A DNA stretch of 16,208 nucleotides from Chloroflexota bacterium (GCA_025358235.1 JANYKH010000303.1:1-16208), one strand, 5' to 3'. Counted from the stretch's first letter, positions 1-8,114 are shown. Notes: generated by a model from the letters alone, not told the origin. Numbers and translations are program-made.

Positions 1-398
1 ACATGATTTCAACTGAGACTGCCTCACTCGGTTACGTGCTGAGCGGCGAACTTAGACCTCTGGTAGCTCTGGTTGATAAAAGGGGAACGGCGATGACCTC
101 AGTGTTCGAAAAGAACAAAATACAATTCGCCATAGCGCCTGAAGTTGGCGGGGCTGAACTTGGGGGGCAATACAACGCACGGACCGTAATAGTTCCTCCC
201 GGCACCCCTCCCGAAATACAGGCCTATTGGGCAGGTATTATCGAGAAAACTCTCAAGGATCCGGAATTCCTAGCGTTTCGTGATAAAGCCAGTCTAACGA
301 CGGAATTTGTGAGCAAGGACGATACATCCAAAATAATTGACGGAATGCAAAAATTGTACGTGAAATACCATGATGCTCTTAAAGACTTTATCCATTAA
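1..398 (+). CDS. tctC: Tripartite tricarboxylate transporter substrate-binding protein (TctC family), C-terminal part
   Basis: The reading frame is open from the window edge, and about 131 residues remain of a family whose members are usually near 320, so the first ATG at base 3 is probably internal. The visible part fits the second half of the TctC/Bug periplasmic binding fold: a stretch resembling VPPGTPPEIQAYW followed by helices typical of the family C-terminus (the 'PAGTP..vv..l..a...al.dpe.....' pattern). The protein would bind a carboxylate in the periplasm or at the cell surface and deliver it to TctAB. TctA starts 42 bases downstream, followed by TctB, which supports the assignment through operon context. 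The substrate cannot be read from this fragment. The family call is fairly secure; the exact ligand is unknown. Confidence 0.85.
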   Translation, partial: MISTETASLGYVLSGELRPLVALVDKRGTAMTSVFEKNKIQFAIAPEVGGAELGGQYNARTVIVPPGTPPEIQAYWAGIIEKTLKDPEFLAFRDKASLTTEFVSKDDTSKIIDGMQKLYVKYHDALKDFIH

Positions 399-440
399 TA
401 ATTATTGTTTTTTCTATAACGATCTTGGCTGGGAGAGTCT

Positions 441-2057
441 ATGAGACCTTCATCAATTCCAAAATTCGGCAAAAGGCTTATTTGGATCTGGATATTTGTT
501 GGGGTGGTAACCTTAGTCGTGACTGTGGCGAGTTCATCGACACAGACTCAGGCCCTGGCGTCAGCCTCATCAAGTTTGCTGAATTTAAATGTGTTTTTAG
601 GGATCGCTGCCGGCACCTTGATCGGGGTTGTAGTAGGAGCGTTACCGGGGATATCCCCGGTAACCGCCATAGCCGTGATGTTGCCTATTACATTTAGCTG
701 GGATACTACGATGGCGTTGTACTTCCTTGTAGCCATTACCGGCGCGGCGGCTTATGCCGGGGCGGTTCCATCAATATTGCTTAACGTGCCTGGAGATCCG
801 CCTGATGCCCCGATTTGTTTTGACGGGTACCCGATGGCCAGGAAAGGTGAAGCCGGGCGGGCCTTAGGAGCAACGGCGATGGCTACCATTGTCGGGACCA
901 TAGTGGGGATATTTATTTTGATCGTTTGCATACCCTTTGTTCGGGCCGTTCTCCTTTTATTTTCTGCACCCGAATTTTTTTGGTTAATGGTAGCCGCGGT
1001 AATCTCCGTGGGGTTTGCTGTTCGCACCAATATGTTAAAGGGCCTTTTTGCCGGCGGTATCGGGCTGCTTGTCTCCCTGATTGGGTTTAGTCCCATATTC
1101 TCAATGACTCGGTTTGCCGGAAATAGTTATTTTCTTTACGACGGTTTTGAATTGGTTCCCATAGTAACAGGTATGTTTGCCCTGTCAGGCATGTACCTGT
1201 TACAAATGGAAGGGCAAGGGCAAAATTTAAAAGCAGTAAGTGGTAAGATGACCGGAGTTCTCCGGGGGGCGGCTGATGTTTTCAGGTTCCCGGCTACGTT
1301 CATCCGGAGCGCAATAATCGGGACTTTGATTGGCATACTGCCAGGGGTTGGCGGTACGGCGGCGGCTTTTATCTGCTATGGTACGACGATTCAGGCTTCC
1401 AAACATCCCGAAACGTTTGGCGAGGGAGACGTGGAAGGTGTTATTGCGCCCAACGTCGGAAAAGCTGCTGAAAAAGGCGCTGCACTTTTACCTACGGTAG
1501 CTTTTGGTATTCCGGGCAGCACTGTCATGGCTCTACTACTCGGAGCTTTGATGATTCATGGTATTGTGCCCGGCCCCCTCCTGGTTAGAGATCATCTTAA
1601 TCTCGTTTGGGCATTGATCCTGGGGCTCGGATTATCGGTAGTAGTAACCTGTGTTCTGGGATTGTTCTCAGCATCTTTTATGGCCAAGATTGCCACGATC
1701 AGTAATTATTATGTGGTTCCCGTGGTTATCGTCCTCTGTCTTGGAGCTGCCTTTGCTATTAACGGCAACTTCTACGACATGGTTCTTATGTTTATCGCGG
1801 GTCTTTTCGGTTTTGGGTTAAAAACGTTTGGTTACCCGATAATCGCTTTCACTCTGGGCTTTATATTGGGTGCGGGTACGGAAAACTATTTCCACTTGAC
1901 CCAATCGATTGCTCGCGGAAGCTATGCCCCCTTCTTCACCCGGCCCATTGCTTTAGTTGAATGCATATTTGTAGTCTCATTAATATTATTCCCCATCATT
2001 CAAAACGTCATTCGGGCCAAAAGGAAATCAAATAAAATGAAGGAAATGGGGGTATAA
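441..2057 (+). CDS. tctA: Tripartite tricarboxylate transporter, large permease subunit TctA
   Basis: This 538-residue, very hydrophobic protein carries the two TctA signatures. The first is near residues 66-85 (GALPGISPVTAIAVMLPITF). The second is around residues 295-365 and includes GILPGVGGTAAA, an APNVGKAAEKGAALLPT-like stretch and the GIPGSTVMALLLGA motif. It forms the large (about 12-segment) membrane subunit that moves the substrate delivered by the TctC protein, driven by an ion gradient. It is slightly longer than the usual ~500 residues because of an N-terminal extension with an additional hydrophobic stretch (residues 13-30). A GGGAG Shine-Dalgarno at 431-435 supports the ATG at 441. 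It lies between the tctC fragment and tctB, the latter only one base away, so the three are clearly one transcript. The substrate is not predictable from sequence. Confidence 0.95.
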   Translation: MRPSSIPKFGKRLIWIWIFVGVVTLVVTVASSSTQTQALASASSSLLNLNVFLGIAAGTLIGVVVGALPGISPVTAIAVMLPITFSWDTTMALYFLVAITGAAAYAGAVPSILLNVPGDPPDAPICFDGYPMARKGEAGRALGATAMATIVGTIVGIFILIVCIPFVRAVLLLFSAPEFFWLMVAAVISVGFAVRTNMLKGLFAGGIGLLVSLIGFSPIFSMTRFAGNSYFLYDGFELVPIVTGMFALSGMYLLQMEGQGQNLKAVSGKMTGVLRGAADVFRFPATFIRSAIIGTLIGILPGVGGTAAAFICYGTTIQASKHPETFGEGDVEGVIAPNVGKAAEKGAALLPTVAFGIPGSTVMALLLGALMIHGIVPGPLLVRDHLNLVWALILGLGLSVVVTCVLGLFSASFMAKIATISNYYVVPVVIVLCLGAAFAINGNFYDMVLMFIAGLFGFGLKTFGYPIIAFTLGFILGAGTENYFHLTQSIARGSYAPFFTRPIALVECIFVVSLILFPIIQNVIRAKRKSNKMKEMGV

Positions 2058-2058
2058 C

Positions 2059-2586
2059 ATGAGTGTGTTTAAGAGGACGTCCTTTTGGTTCAGTTTACTC
2101 ATGCTTGCTATTCCTGTGTCCTTCGTGATAATGGCTATTTCTTATCCGGCAAAGCCACAATTATTTCCTCTGATAATCGGTATCCCAACCAGTTTAGCAG
2201 GTGCTATCATCCTTGCTTCCGAAAAATGGCCAAAATTGATGAAACCGTTTGATGTTGCTGACTTTAGCGCCAAACTGAGGAAGGGGGCTGATGGGAATAG
2301 TGGGGCTGAGGAAGTTGAGTTAACCGATAAGCAAAAGGCGGGGCGCATAATGGCTGCCATGGGTTGGATGGCGAGTTATATCACAATAGTATTTTTTGTG
2401 GGATTCAACCCGGCAAATTTTCTTATCCCGGCTCTGTATATCAGGGTACACGCTAAATCCAGCTGGTTAAAAACAATCCTGATGGGAGTGGGGACCGCAG
2501 TTTTAATGTGGGCAATGTTTGACCTGGTGATGCAAGCTCAGATGTGGAAAGGAATTTTCTTTGGTGAAATAATGCCTCAGATTTAA
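2059..2586 (+). CDS. tctB: Tripartite tricarboxylate transporter, small permease subunit TctB
   Basis: A 175-residue protein with about four predicted membrane segments: residues ~9-27, ~33-50, ~112-130 and ~140-165. A charged, lysine- and glutamate-rich loop (~70-100) lies between the two pairs. This layout and length match the poorly conserved TctB subunit. It starts one base after the tctA stop, with purine-rich sequence at the end of tctA serving as ribosome binding site, which indicates translational coupling. It would associate with TctA in the cytoplasmic membrane. Sequence motifs in TctB are weak, so the call rests on topology and operon position. A short imperfect inverted repeat (2588-2612) follows the stop but has no T-tract. 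Confidence 0.85.
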   Translation: MSVFKRTSFWFSLLMLAIPVSFVIMAISYPAKPQLFPLIIGIPTSLAGAIILASEKWPKLMKPFDVADFSAKLRKGADGNSGAEEVELTDKQKAGRIMAAMGWMASYITIVFFVGFNPANFLIPALYIRVHAKSSWLKTILMGVGTAVLMWAMFDLVMQAQMWKGIFFGEIMPQI

Positions 2587-2718
2587 TCCTCGACTTCTTT
2601 AGCCAGTTGAGGAAAGAGACAGGCGCGGCTTACAAAGAGGAAAAACTCAAATAGCTGCCGTTTTTGTGAATAATAAGCCGGTTTATTGGTTTTTAAAAAT
2701 ACAAAGAGGAGTGGAAAA

Positions 2719-3243
2719 ATGAAAAGAAAGTCTATTATCTTATTTGTTTTGGTGGCCGTCTCCTGTTTGGTGCTTGGAGTAAATGCTGCCATTGGAGCCG
2801 CGGTACCGACCCCCGGACCCCATGTAACACTGCTAAACCCAATTTCCAAAGCTGATGCGAAGTCAACGTTATTGACACTGGTGGGATCGGGTTTTCAACC
2901 GAAGACTACGCTCAATCTCGTGATGGAAATTCCTGGTGGAAGTACCACTGATCTCAGCTGGTTCACCCAGCCGATTGACCCAAAGGGCCTCGTCTCGGCT
3001 ACTGTGACGACCAATGAAGTTGGCGCTTTCGCGGCTGTCGTGGATGTAGGCACTTTTGTAAGTAAGAAAATGATTGGGTCAGGCCTTTACCAAATAGACG
3101 TCAAGGATGCAGATTATAATACCCTGGCGACTATTCCTTTTGGTCTATATGACCCGGCCAAAAGCGATGGCTGGCCTAACTGGGTATCGGCGAATGTGCC
3201 GGCCCCTCCCCAGCCCTCACCCTCACCAACTGCTGGTAAGTAA
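2719..3243 (+). CDS. Secreted protein of unknown function with Ig-like/IPT-like character, in the Tct cluster
   Basis: A 174-residue protein. I chose the ATG at 2719 because AGAGGAG lies just upstream (2705-2711) and because it places a clean signal peptide at the N-terminus: MKRK, a hydrophobic core to about residue 22, and a likely cleavage near residue 24-27. An upstream in-frame ATG at 2686 would bury the signal. The mature part is rich in beta-branched and small residues and contains a segment of the type 'LVGSGFQPKTTLNL', which resembles IPT/Ig-like domains. It ends in a proline/serine tail (PAPPQPSPSPTAGK) suggestive of a flexible or surface-associated C-terminus. It follows tctB by 132 bases in the same direction and ends before a terminator, so it may be the last gene of the Tct transcript. 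I do not recognise the family; the function is unknown. Confidence 0.8.
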   Translation: MKRKSIILFVLVAVSCLVLGVNAAIGAAVPTPGPHVTLLNPISKADAKSTLLTLVGSGFQPKTTLNLVMEIPGGSTTDLSWFTQPIDPKGLVSATVTTNEVGAFAAVVDVGTFVSKKMIGSGLYQIDVKDADYNTLATIPFGLYDPAKSDGWPNWVSANVPAPPQPSPSPTAGK

Positions 3244-3261
3244 AATATTTTTGAGTCTTTG

Positions 3262-3297
3262 AACGACGCCCGCCACTTAGGTAGCGGGTGTCGTTTT
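3262..3297 (+). terminator. Rho-independent terminator-like hairpin after the Tct cluster
   Basis: Bases 3262-3273 (AACGACGCCCGC) pair with 3284-3295 (GCGGGTGTCGTT): 12 base pairs including one G-T, loop of 10 bases, followed by a short T run (3294-3297). It lies 18 bases after the stop of the secreted-protein gene and before the next start, so it probably separates the Tct transcript from the following gene. The T-tract is short, so termination may be partial. Confidence 0.7.
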
Positions 3298-3400
3298 GGA
3301 AGGGACGTCACCCCTGGCGAAGGTACCCCCAGTAGGGGTGCAATCGGGCATTGTTGTAAAAATAAATTCTGAAAAAGTAAATGACCAAGGAGCGCTACAA

Positions 3401-4432
3401 ATGGCTGACTTAAAACTTACTTTCGCGATGACTCCCTATGACCGGGTGTTGCCTCTCATAAGCGGAGAGGTAAAGCCTGACGGCATCACGCTGGAGTACA
3501 TGGGGATGCCCGGGGGAGTACCTCGTGTGTTTTACGACCAGTTGAAGTTCAACCGGTACGATCTTTCCGAGATGTCGATGTCCTCCCATCTTCGGCAAAG
3601 ATCGGTGGGTTGGCCTTACCGAATGTTACCGGTCTTTCACAACCGCATTTTCTCCTACGCCATGATACAGATTCGACGTGAATCCGGAATAAGGCAGGGT
3701 CACCCGGAGGATTTAAAGGGGAAACGTATCGGCATAAAGGATTACCAACAATCTATAGGGCTGTGGACACGTGGGGTTCTGCAGATGGAGTTTGGTGTGA
3801 AACCCGAGGATATGATCTGGTACCAGGGGCGTGGCAAAAATTTAAGCCATAGCGGGGCATCGGCTGAGGCGGGGCTCAATTTGCCTCCATCAGTTAACCT
3901 AAATTATGCCCAGACAAACCTCAGTTCCATGATGGCAAAAGGTGAGCTGGACGCCTGGGTCTATCGTAGTGGGCCGTCCGGAATCCCGGGGATAGACCGC
4001 GTTGGCGCTGACATGTCAGCGAGTTCGCAGTTGATGTACCTGTTTCCAAACCCGCGTGAGGAAGCTATTCGCTTCTTCAAGAAGACAGGGGTATATTCAC
4101 CCCATCACACCACGGTCGTGCGTGAAAGCATACTTAACGATTATCCCTGGGCTGCAATGAGCCTGATGGAGGCCTTCGAAGAGTCGAAGAAAATAGCCAT
4201 GGATCGTCTGAGGAAAGTACCACCAAGTCTAATGGTCTTTGGCGAGCAATACATCAATGATATTGATGCTATTTTTGGCCTAGACCCGTTTCCTTATGGC
4301 GTCAAAGCCAATGCTGCTGCCTTCGATATGGCCCAAACCTTCTCGGTTCAGCAAGGCCTCACCGACAAGAAGCAGCCCCTTGAAGAAATATTCCCCATCG
4401 AGGTAATCTACAGCGACCAGCGACTTTCTTGA
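3401..4432 (+). CDS. 4,5-dihydroxyphthalate decarboxylase-like / NMT1-like substrate-binding-fold protein
   Basis: A 343-residue protein that starts MADLKLTFAMTPYDRVLPL and continues with a 'GEVKPDGITLEYMGM' segment. This is the hallmark N-terminus of proteins annotated as 4,5-dihydroxyphthalate decarboxylase (Pht5-like), whose fold is the periplasmic-binding-protein/NMT1 type. A central block containing 'EDLKGKRIGIKDYQQS' and a 'MMAKGELDAWV' block also match that fold. The start at 3401 is preceded by AAGGAG (3387-3392); the frame is open upstream but lacks a good ribosome site. There is no signal peptide, so it acts in the cytoplasm or the family name is right in implying an enzyme. Members of this family in non-phthalate organisms are often of unproven function, so decarboxylation is not established here. 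The adjacent Tct uptake genes make an aromatic or carboxylate substrate plausible, but that is inference. It sits behind a terminator and therefore probably has its own promoter. Confidence 0.75.
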   Translation: MADLKLTFAMTPYDRVLPLISGEVKPDGITLEYMGMPGGVPRVFYDQLKFNRYDLSEMSMSSHLRQRSVGWPYRMLPVFHNRIFSYAMIQIRRESGIRQGHPEDLKGKRIGIKDYQQSIGLWTRGVLQMEFGVKPEDMIWYQGRGKNLSHSGASAEAGLNLPPSVNLNYAQTNLSSMMAKGELDAWVYRSGPSGIPGIDRVGADMSASSQLMYLFPNPREEAIRFFKKTGVYSPHHTTVVRESILNDYPWAAMSLMEAFEESKKIAMDRLRKVPPSLMVFGEQYINDIDAIFGLDPFPYGVKANAAAFDMAQTFSVQQGLTDKKQPLEEIFPIEVIYSDQRLS

Positions 4433-4540
4433 TACGATCAAGGCGGTTGTAGGTTCAAACACGTTTGATTCCCTATAGGGCGAACAAAGAACCGTCTATC
4501 AGGGTTTCAGGCAAATAATTATTGGGATTTGAAGGGTCAT

Positions 4541-4573
4541 GTGGTGCCGCAGTATTGCCAGGTGCGGCACCAC
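4541..4573. repeat. Perfect 11-bp inverted repeat (hairpin)
   Basis: GTGGTGCCGCA at 4541-4551 is exactly complementary to TGCGGCACCAC at 4563-4573 with an 11-base loop. No T-tract follows on either strand, so it is a weak candidate for an intrinsic terminator. It could be an RNA structural element or the trace of a small mobile sequence. Confidence 0.6.
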
Positions 4574-4850
4574 TGAGCCTGAAAATCTACGAATAGACCC
4601 ATACAAAATTGGCTTCAGCCTCGAAACAGCCATCAAATAATATCCTCATGATTGTCCAGGCAAACTTCCCTTAGAGCATATTGCGCTTTAACTTAATCGT
4701 CCTTTGTTCATTACCTCCCGGATTACATTCGCTATCACAATGCTGAGTGATAGTCCACCAAGAATTCAATTTTATGCTAAATGGTTTGGTAGTATGGTGA
4801 CCAAATGTCGGAGGATATCCTGCCCTTCGCGAGATGTCGCCCCTTTTCAA

Positions 4851-4878
4851 AAAGCGGTTTTGGTGCAAAAACCGCTTT
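4851..4878. terminator. Perfect 11-bp hairpin, possibly a bidirectional terminator
   Basis: AAAGCGGTTTT (4851-4861) pairs perfectly with AAAACCGCTTT (4868-4878) around a 6-base loop. A-rich sequence on its left gives a T run after the stem on the minus strand, and the stem ends in TTT on the plus strand. It lies about 100 bases upstream of the ABC exporter genes. Read-through insulation is a plausible role, but no minus-strand gene in the window needs it. Confidence 0.45.
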
Positions 4879-4982
4879 GCAAGGTATAAATCTAAGAAGA
4901 AAACCTTTTATACAGATCGATACCGGTTTCCGTCTTTCGTGTTAAAATATGTGGGTTGACTGATTTGAGCAACCTGAGAAAT

Positions 4983-5705
4983 ATGGCCGAATCTAAAATA
5001 GAACCAAATTTGAAAGTAACCGGCCCCAGGATGATAAGTCTGCGGAACGTAACAAAGGTTTATACCATGGGCAAAGTGGAAATTATGGCTTTGCGCGGGG
5101 TGAGCCTGGACGTGGACGAAGGCGAGATGGTGGCCATCATCGGGGCGTCAGGCTCCGGCAAGTCAACGCTAATGAATATCATCGGCTGTTTGGACCGGCC
5201 CACCTCGGGGCAGTATTTGCTGGGCGGGGTTGAAGTGGGCCAATTAAATGACAACGAACTGGCTGTTGTCCGCAGTAAGAAGCTGGGATTCGTTTTCCAG
5301 GACTACAGTCTGCTGCGGCGGGCTACCGCAGTCAACAACGTGGAACTGCCGCTGATGTACAGCGGGGTGCGCCAGAAGCGGGAAAGGGCCATGGAATCGC
5401 TGCGGCGGGTGGGGCTGGCCGAACGGGCTAACCATAAACCCACAGAACTTTCCGGCGGCGAACAGCAAAGAGTGGCTATTGCCAGGGCGTTGATAAATCA
5501 ACCTAAACTGATTCTGGCGGATGAACCAACCGGCAACCTCGATAGTGTGGCGACCGGCGAAATTATGAATCTGTTCGACCAGCTCAACAGGGAGGGTATC
5601 ACCATCGTCATGGTGACACACGAAATGGAGCTGGCCCACCGGTGCAAACGCATCGTCCGCGTGCGGGACGGTAAAATTGTTGAGGATCAACTGACTAACC
5701 GATGA
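4983..5705 (+). CDS. ABC transporter ATPase, MacB/LolD (ABC3 exporter) type
   Basis: From the ATG at 4983 this is a 240-residue nucleotide-binding subunit with every ABC motif in order: Walker A GASGSGKST (~54-62), Q-loop FVFQD (~103-107), signature LSGGEQQRVAIARAL (~156-170), Walker B LILADEPTG (~176-184) with a following D-loop, and switch histidine VTHE (~211-214). The spacing and the 'TKVYTMGKVEIMALRGV' opening are typical of MacB/LolD/FtsE-type ATPases. The start is uncertain: TTG at 4956, ATG at 4983 and ATG at 5031 are all in frame, and none has a strong ribosome site; family alignment begins close to 5031. Its stop overlaps the start of the permease by four bases (ATGA), so the two are translationally coupled and form one complex. 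The exported substrate is unknown. Confidence 0.93.
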   Translation: MAESKIEPNLKVTGPRMISLRNVTKVYTMGKVEIMALRGVSLDVDEGEMVAIIGASGSGKSTLMNIIGCLDRPTSGQYLLGGVEVGQLNDNELAVVRSKKLGFVFQDYSLLRRATAVNNVELPLMYSGVRQKRERAMESLRRVGLAERANHKPTELSGGEQQRVAIARALINQPKLILADEPTGNLDSVATGEIMNLFDQLNREGITIVMVTHEMELAHRCKRIVRVRDGKIVEDQLTNR

Positions 5706-6952
5706 AAATCCTGGATTCGGTCAAAACCGCTTTCATGTCCCTTTTCGCTAACAAGCTGCGATCCAGCCTGACGATGCTGGGCGTAATTATTGGTGTCGGC
5801 TCGGTCATTACTCTTATGGCGGTGGGGCAGGGCGCCCAGAATTTGATAACCTCCCAGATTTCAGAACTGGGTTCTAACGTATTGTTCGTGCAGCCCCGCA
5901 ACCCGGACGCCCCCGGTTTCGCCGGCACCGCACCCGGTTTTACCGTGCCGTCTCTGACGCTGGCCGATGCGGAAGCCATCGCCAAAATCCCGGGTGTGTT
6001 AGGGGTGGCTCCGACAAATGAAAACTTCGTGAAAGTGACTTCCGGCAACGAGGAAGCCACCGTGGTGCTCGAGGGGACGACGCCGCTGTACCTGGAGATT
6101 TCCAACTTCAAAATGGCCACCGGCCAGTTTATCCAGGATAAAGACGTCAACAGCCGCAGTTCGGTGATCGTACTGGGCAGCAAACCGGCCGGGACCCTGT
6201 TCGGCAACGCTGACCCCATCGGGCAGGTGATTAAAATAAAAGACCGGCACTTTACGGTAATTGGAGTGCTGGCGCCCAAAGGCGGTTCGTTGTTCGGGCT
6301 TAGCAATGACGACATCGCCATGATGCCGATAACGGCCTTTCAGACCCGCCTTTACTCCTCCAAGACGGCCTCCGGCGAAGAGGCCGTGGCAGCCATCGCC
6401 ATCAAGTTAACTGACCGGTCTTTCATTGACCCGGTCCAAACGCAGGTCACGGAGTTATTGCGCAAAGAACATCATTTAACCGCCAGAGAGGGGGATGACT
6501 TCGCGGTCGTCAGCCAGGAACAATTGCTGGGGATTTTCAACCAGATTACCGGCGTTTTTACCATCTTCCTTGGGTCCATCGCGAGCATTTCATTGCTTGT
6601 CGGCGGCATCGGCATTATGAACATCATGCTGGTATCGGTCACGGAGCGTACCCGTGAAATCGGCATCAGGAAGGCCGTGGGCGCGAAGAGGCGTGATATT
6701 TTGATGCAATTTTTGTTTGAGGCGGCCACCCTGAGCGTAACAGGCGGCATCATCGGGGTGCTGGGGGGTTCGCTTATCGCGTTCGGCATATCACAAATCA
6801 ATTTTGGGGGAACTATAATCAACGCCGTGGTTTCGCCCATGATCGTGCTGCTCGCCCTCACCGTATCGGTCGTCATCGGGCTGGTTTCAGGCATCTACCC
6901 GGCGATGCGCGCAGCCAGTTTGAATCCCATCGACGCGCTGCATTACGGTTAA
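5702..6952 (+). CDS. MacB/FtsX-like ABC transporter permease
   Basis: A 416-residue permease with the classic ABC3 layout. A first membrane helix (~20-40, in LTMLGVIIGVGSVITLMAVGQG) is followed by a large extracytoplasmic MacB-type core (~45-280). Three clustered helices follow (~283-308, ~340-365, ~383-403). The conserved coupling region GIMNIMLVSVTERTREIGIRKAVGA lies between the second and third helices and contacts the ATPase. The C-terminus GIYPAMRAASLNPIDALHYG is also a family hallmark. It overlaps the ATPase gene by 4 bases. Such pairs work by mechanotransmission, usually with a periplasmic adaptor in diderms. No adaptor (HlyD/MacA) gene is visible next to this pair, which would fit a monoderm-like organism or an adaptor encoded elsewhere. 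Confidence 0.93.
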   Translation: MKILDSVKTAFMSLFANKLRSSLTMLGVIIGVGSVITLMAVGQGAQNLITSQISELGSNVLFVQPRNPDAPGFAGTAPGFTVPSLTLADAEAIAKIPGVLGVAPTNENFVKVTSGNEEATVVLEGTTPLYLEISNFKMATGQFIQDKDVNSRSSVIVLGSKPAGTLFGNADPIGQVIKIKDRHFTVIGVLAPKGGSLFGLSNDDIAMMPITAFQTRLYSSKTASGEEAVAAIAIKLTDRSFIDPVQTQVTELLRKEHHLTAREGDDFAVVSQEQLLGIFNQITGVFTIFLGSIASISLLVGGIGIMNIMLVSVTERTREIGIRKAVGAKRRDILMQFLFEAATLSVTGGIIGVLGGSLIAFGISQINFGGTIINAVVSPMIVLLALTVSVVIGLVSGIYPAMRAASLNPIDALHYG

Positions 6953-7050
6953 AAGCTGGTTATCCCACAGTCCAACCTCCTCCCTTTATGAAATAATTGC
7001 TTCAGGCGATTTTGTCCGATTATTATGCCAAATTAGGTAGTAATACCAAT

Positions 7051-7079
7051 TTGCGATAACCGGTAACTTGCTATAGAAT
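7051..7079 (+). promoter_or_regulatory. Candidate sigma-70-type promoter for the superoxide dismutase gene
   Basis: TTGCGA (7051-7056) and TAGAAT (7074-7079) are separated by 17 bases and match the -35 and -10 consensus at 4/6 and 5/6. Transcription would begin near 7086, leaving a leader of about 20 bases that contains the AGGAGG ribosome site at 7096-7101. Confidence 0.55.
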
Positions 7080-7105
7080 TCAACCAGACGGCATCAGGAG
7101 GAAAT

Positions 7106-7738
7106 ATGGACAAAAAATATGAACTACCCGGTCTGCCATATGAATATAATGCTCTGGAACCGTATATCTCTGAAGCCCAGTTAAAACTGCACCATGACAA
7201 GCACCATCAGGCGTATATCAACGGCGCTAACGCCGGCCTGGAAAAGCTGGAGAAAGCCCGCAAAGATAACGCCGATGTGGATATTAAAGCCACGTTAAAG
7301 GAACTTTCTTTTAACCTGGGCGGCCATGAATTGCATTCCACTTACTGGTGGAACCTGGCGCCGGCGGGGAAGGGTGGCGGCGGCAAACCGGAAGGCGACC
7401 TGGCCAAGGCTATCGATAGGGATTTTGGCGGGCTGGACCGCTTCAAGAAAGAATTCACCCAGGCGGCGGTCAGTGCCGAGGGGAGCGGCTGGGCGGTGCT
7501 TACCTATTGCGACGGCGTGGACCGGCTGGCGATCATGCAGGTGGAAAAGCACAATGTAAACTTCCCGCCGGCATATCCCGTACTTATGGTCATTGATGTG
7601 TGGGAACACGCCTATTATCTTGACTACAAGAACGAGCGCGCCAAATATGTTGAGGCGTTCTGGAACATTGTGAACTGGGGGGCGGTGGGCGAGTGGTTCA
7701 GCCGCGTTTACCAGTTCTCACAACCGGTAGCCAAATAA
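7106..7738 (+). CDS. sod: Superoxide dismutase, Fe/Mn family
   Basis: A 210-residue protein of normal length for the family that converts superoxide to hydrogen peroxide and oxygen in the cytoplasm. The metal ligands are all present: His29 ([10 protein letters not shown]), His77 (ELHSTYWWN), Asp164 and His168 (the [13 protein letters not shown] signature). Tyr37 occupies the position of the gateway tyrosine. At the second-sphere site where many bacterial Mn enzymes have glutamine, this protein has His149 (MQVEKHNV), as in some archaeal and mycobacterial Fe enzymes, and residues 72-74 read GGH. Metal choice (Fe, Mn or cambialistic) therefore cannot be fixed by eye, though iron is somewhat favoured. 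A strong AGGAGG site and a good promoter precede it. No signal peptide is seen. It stands alone, transcribed toward the converging Cdd1-like gene. Confidence 0.97.
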   Translation: MDKKYELPGLPYEYNALEPYISEAQLKLHHDKHHQAYINGANAGLEKLEKARKDNADVDIKATLKELSFNLGGHELHSTYWWNLAPAGKGGGGKPEGDLAKAIDRDFGGLDRFKKEFTQAAVSAEGSGWAVLTYCDGVDRLAIMQVEKHNVNFPPAYPVLMVIDVWEHAYYLDYKNERAKYVEAFWNIVNWGAVGEWFSRVYQFSQPVAK

Positions 7739-7739
7739 C

Positions 7740-7758
7740 ACGGGGCAACCCGTTGTTT
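7740..7758 (+). terminator. Weak terminator-like hairpin after sod
   Basis: ACGGG (7740-7744) pairs with CCCGT (7749-7753) around a GCAA tetraloop and is followed by a T-rich tract (TTGTTT). The stem is only 5 bp, so this is a modest candidate, but its place immediately after the sod stop fits. Confidence 0.35.
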
Positions 7759-7844
7759 GATAAAACGCCGGGACACGCTGGATTTAAAATGGGAAAAATG
7801 AATCCGGCCGTTGTTCCGGTGTTTTTATTTGGAAGCGAAGGGGA

Positions 7845-8114
7845 CTATTTACCGTCTTTCCAGTTCCACCATTTCAGCTTCTCGGCGTCCCGGCCGCCGT
7901 CCGCAAAGTAGACCGCCGTACGGAAAACGTATAGCAAGCACCGGTCCTGTTTTACACAGGCGTGTTGATTGGAAAGCTCATATAGCAATTCCGCATTTTT
8001 GCCTTTGAGGTCGGCCACCGAAAGTATGCCGATGTCATGGAGGTCCCTGGCGATAGACCTGCCAACGCCGGGGATTTCAGTCAGCGATTGCGGGTCAGCG
8101 GAAAAGCGTTTCAT
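7845..8114 (-). CDS. Cdd1-like helix-hairpin-helix protein
   Basis: The frame is open further upstream, through the tRNA gene, but the natural start is the ATG at 8112-8114, just after the tRNA 3' end. This gives an 89-residue protein beginning MKRFSADPQSLTEIPGVGRS. Residues 11-32 form a helix-hairpin-helix motif (LTEIPGVGRSIARDL), and the second half contains the cysteine pair and YVFRTAVYFADGG segment typical of the 'pathogenicity locus' Cdd1 family. HhH motifs usually contact nucleic acid without sequence specificity; the biological role of the family is not established. The ribosome site is weak. It is convergent with sod and lies only 17 bases downstream of the tRNA-Ser gene on the same strand, so it may be co-transcribed with the tRNA. 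Confidence 0.8.
   Translation of the reverse strand: MKRFSADPQSLTEIPGVGRSIARDLHDIGILSVADLKGKNAELLYELSNQHACVKQDRCLLYVFRTAVYFADGGRDAEKLKWWNWKDGK

Larger units (their letters stand above)
4433..4982. other. Gene-free intergenic stretch rich in inverted repeats
   Basis: About 550 bases hold no convincing gene; the two short open frames here (4671-4868 minus, 4704-4889 plus) have no family-like content or ribosome site. The stretch instead holds several inverted repeats: CTTGAT-ACG-ATCAAG at 4428-4442 overlapping the preceding stop, TCAAAC-AC-GTTTGA at 4455-4468, the palindrome CCCTATAGGG at 4471-4480, an 11-bp hairpin at 4541-4573, CTATCAC/GTGATAG at 4732-4753, and an 11-bp hairpin at 4851-4878. 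Some may be terminators of the upstream gene; others could be operators or remnants of a decayed insertion. Confidence 0.6.

Noticed and set aside
4671..4889. Two opposed short open frames (4671-4868 minus, 4704-4889 plus)
   Set aside because: No ribosome sites, no family-like composition, and both cross inverted repeats; treated as non-coding.
5244..6321. Long minus-strand frames opposite the ABC exporter genes
   Set aside because: They are antisense shadows of genes with complete ABC motifs; their translations have no recognisable domains.
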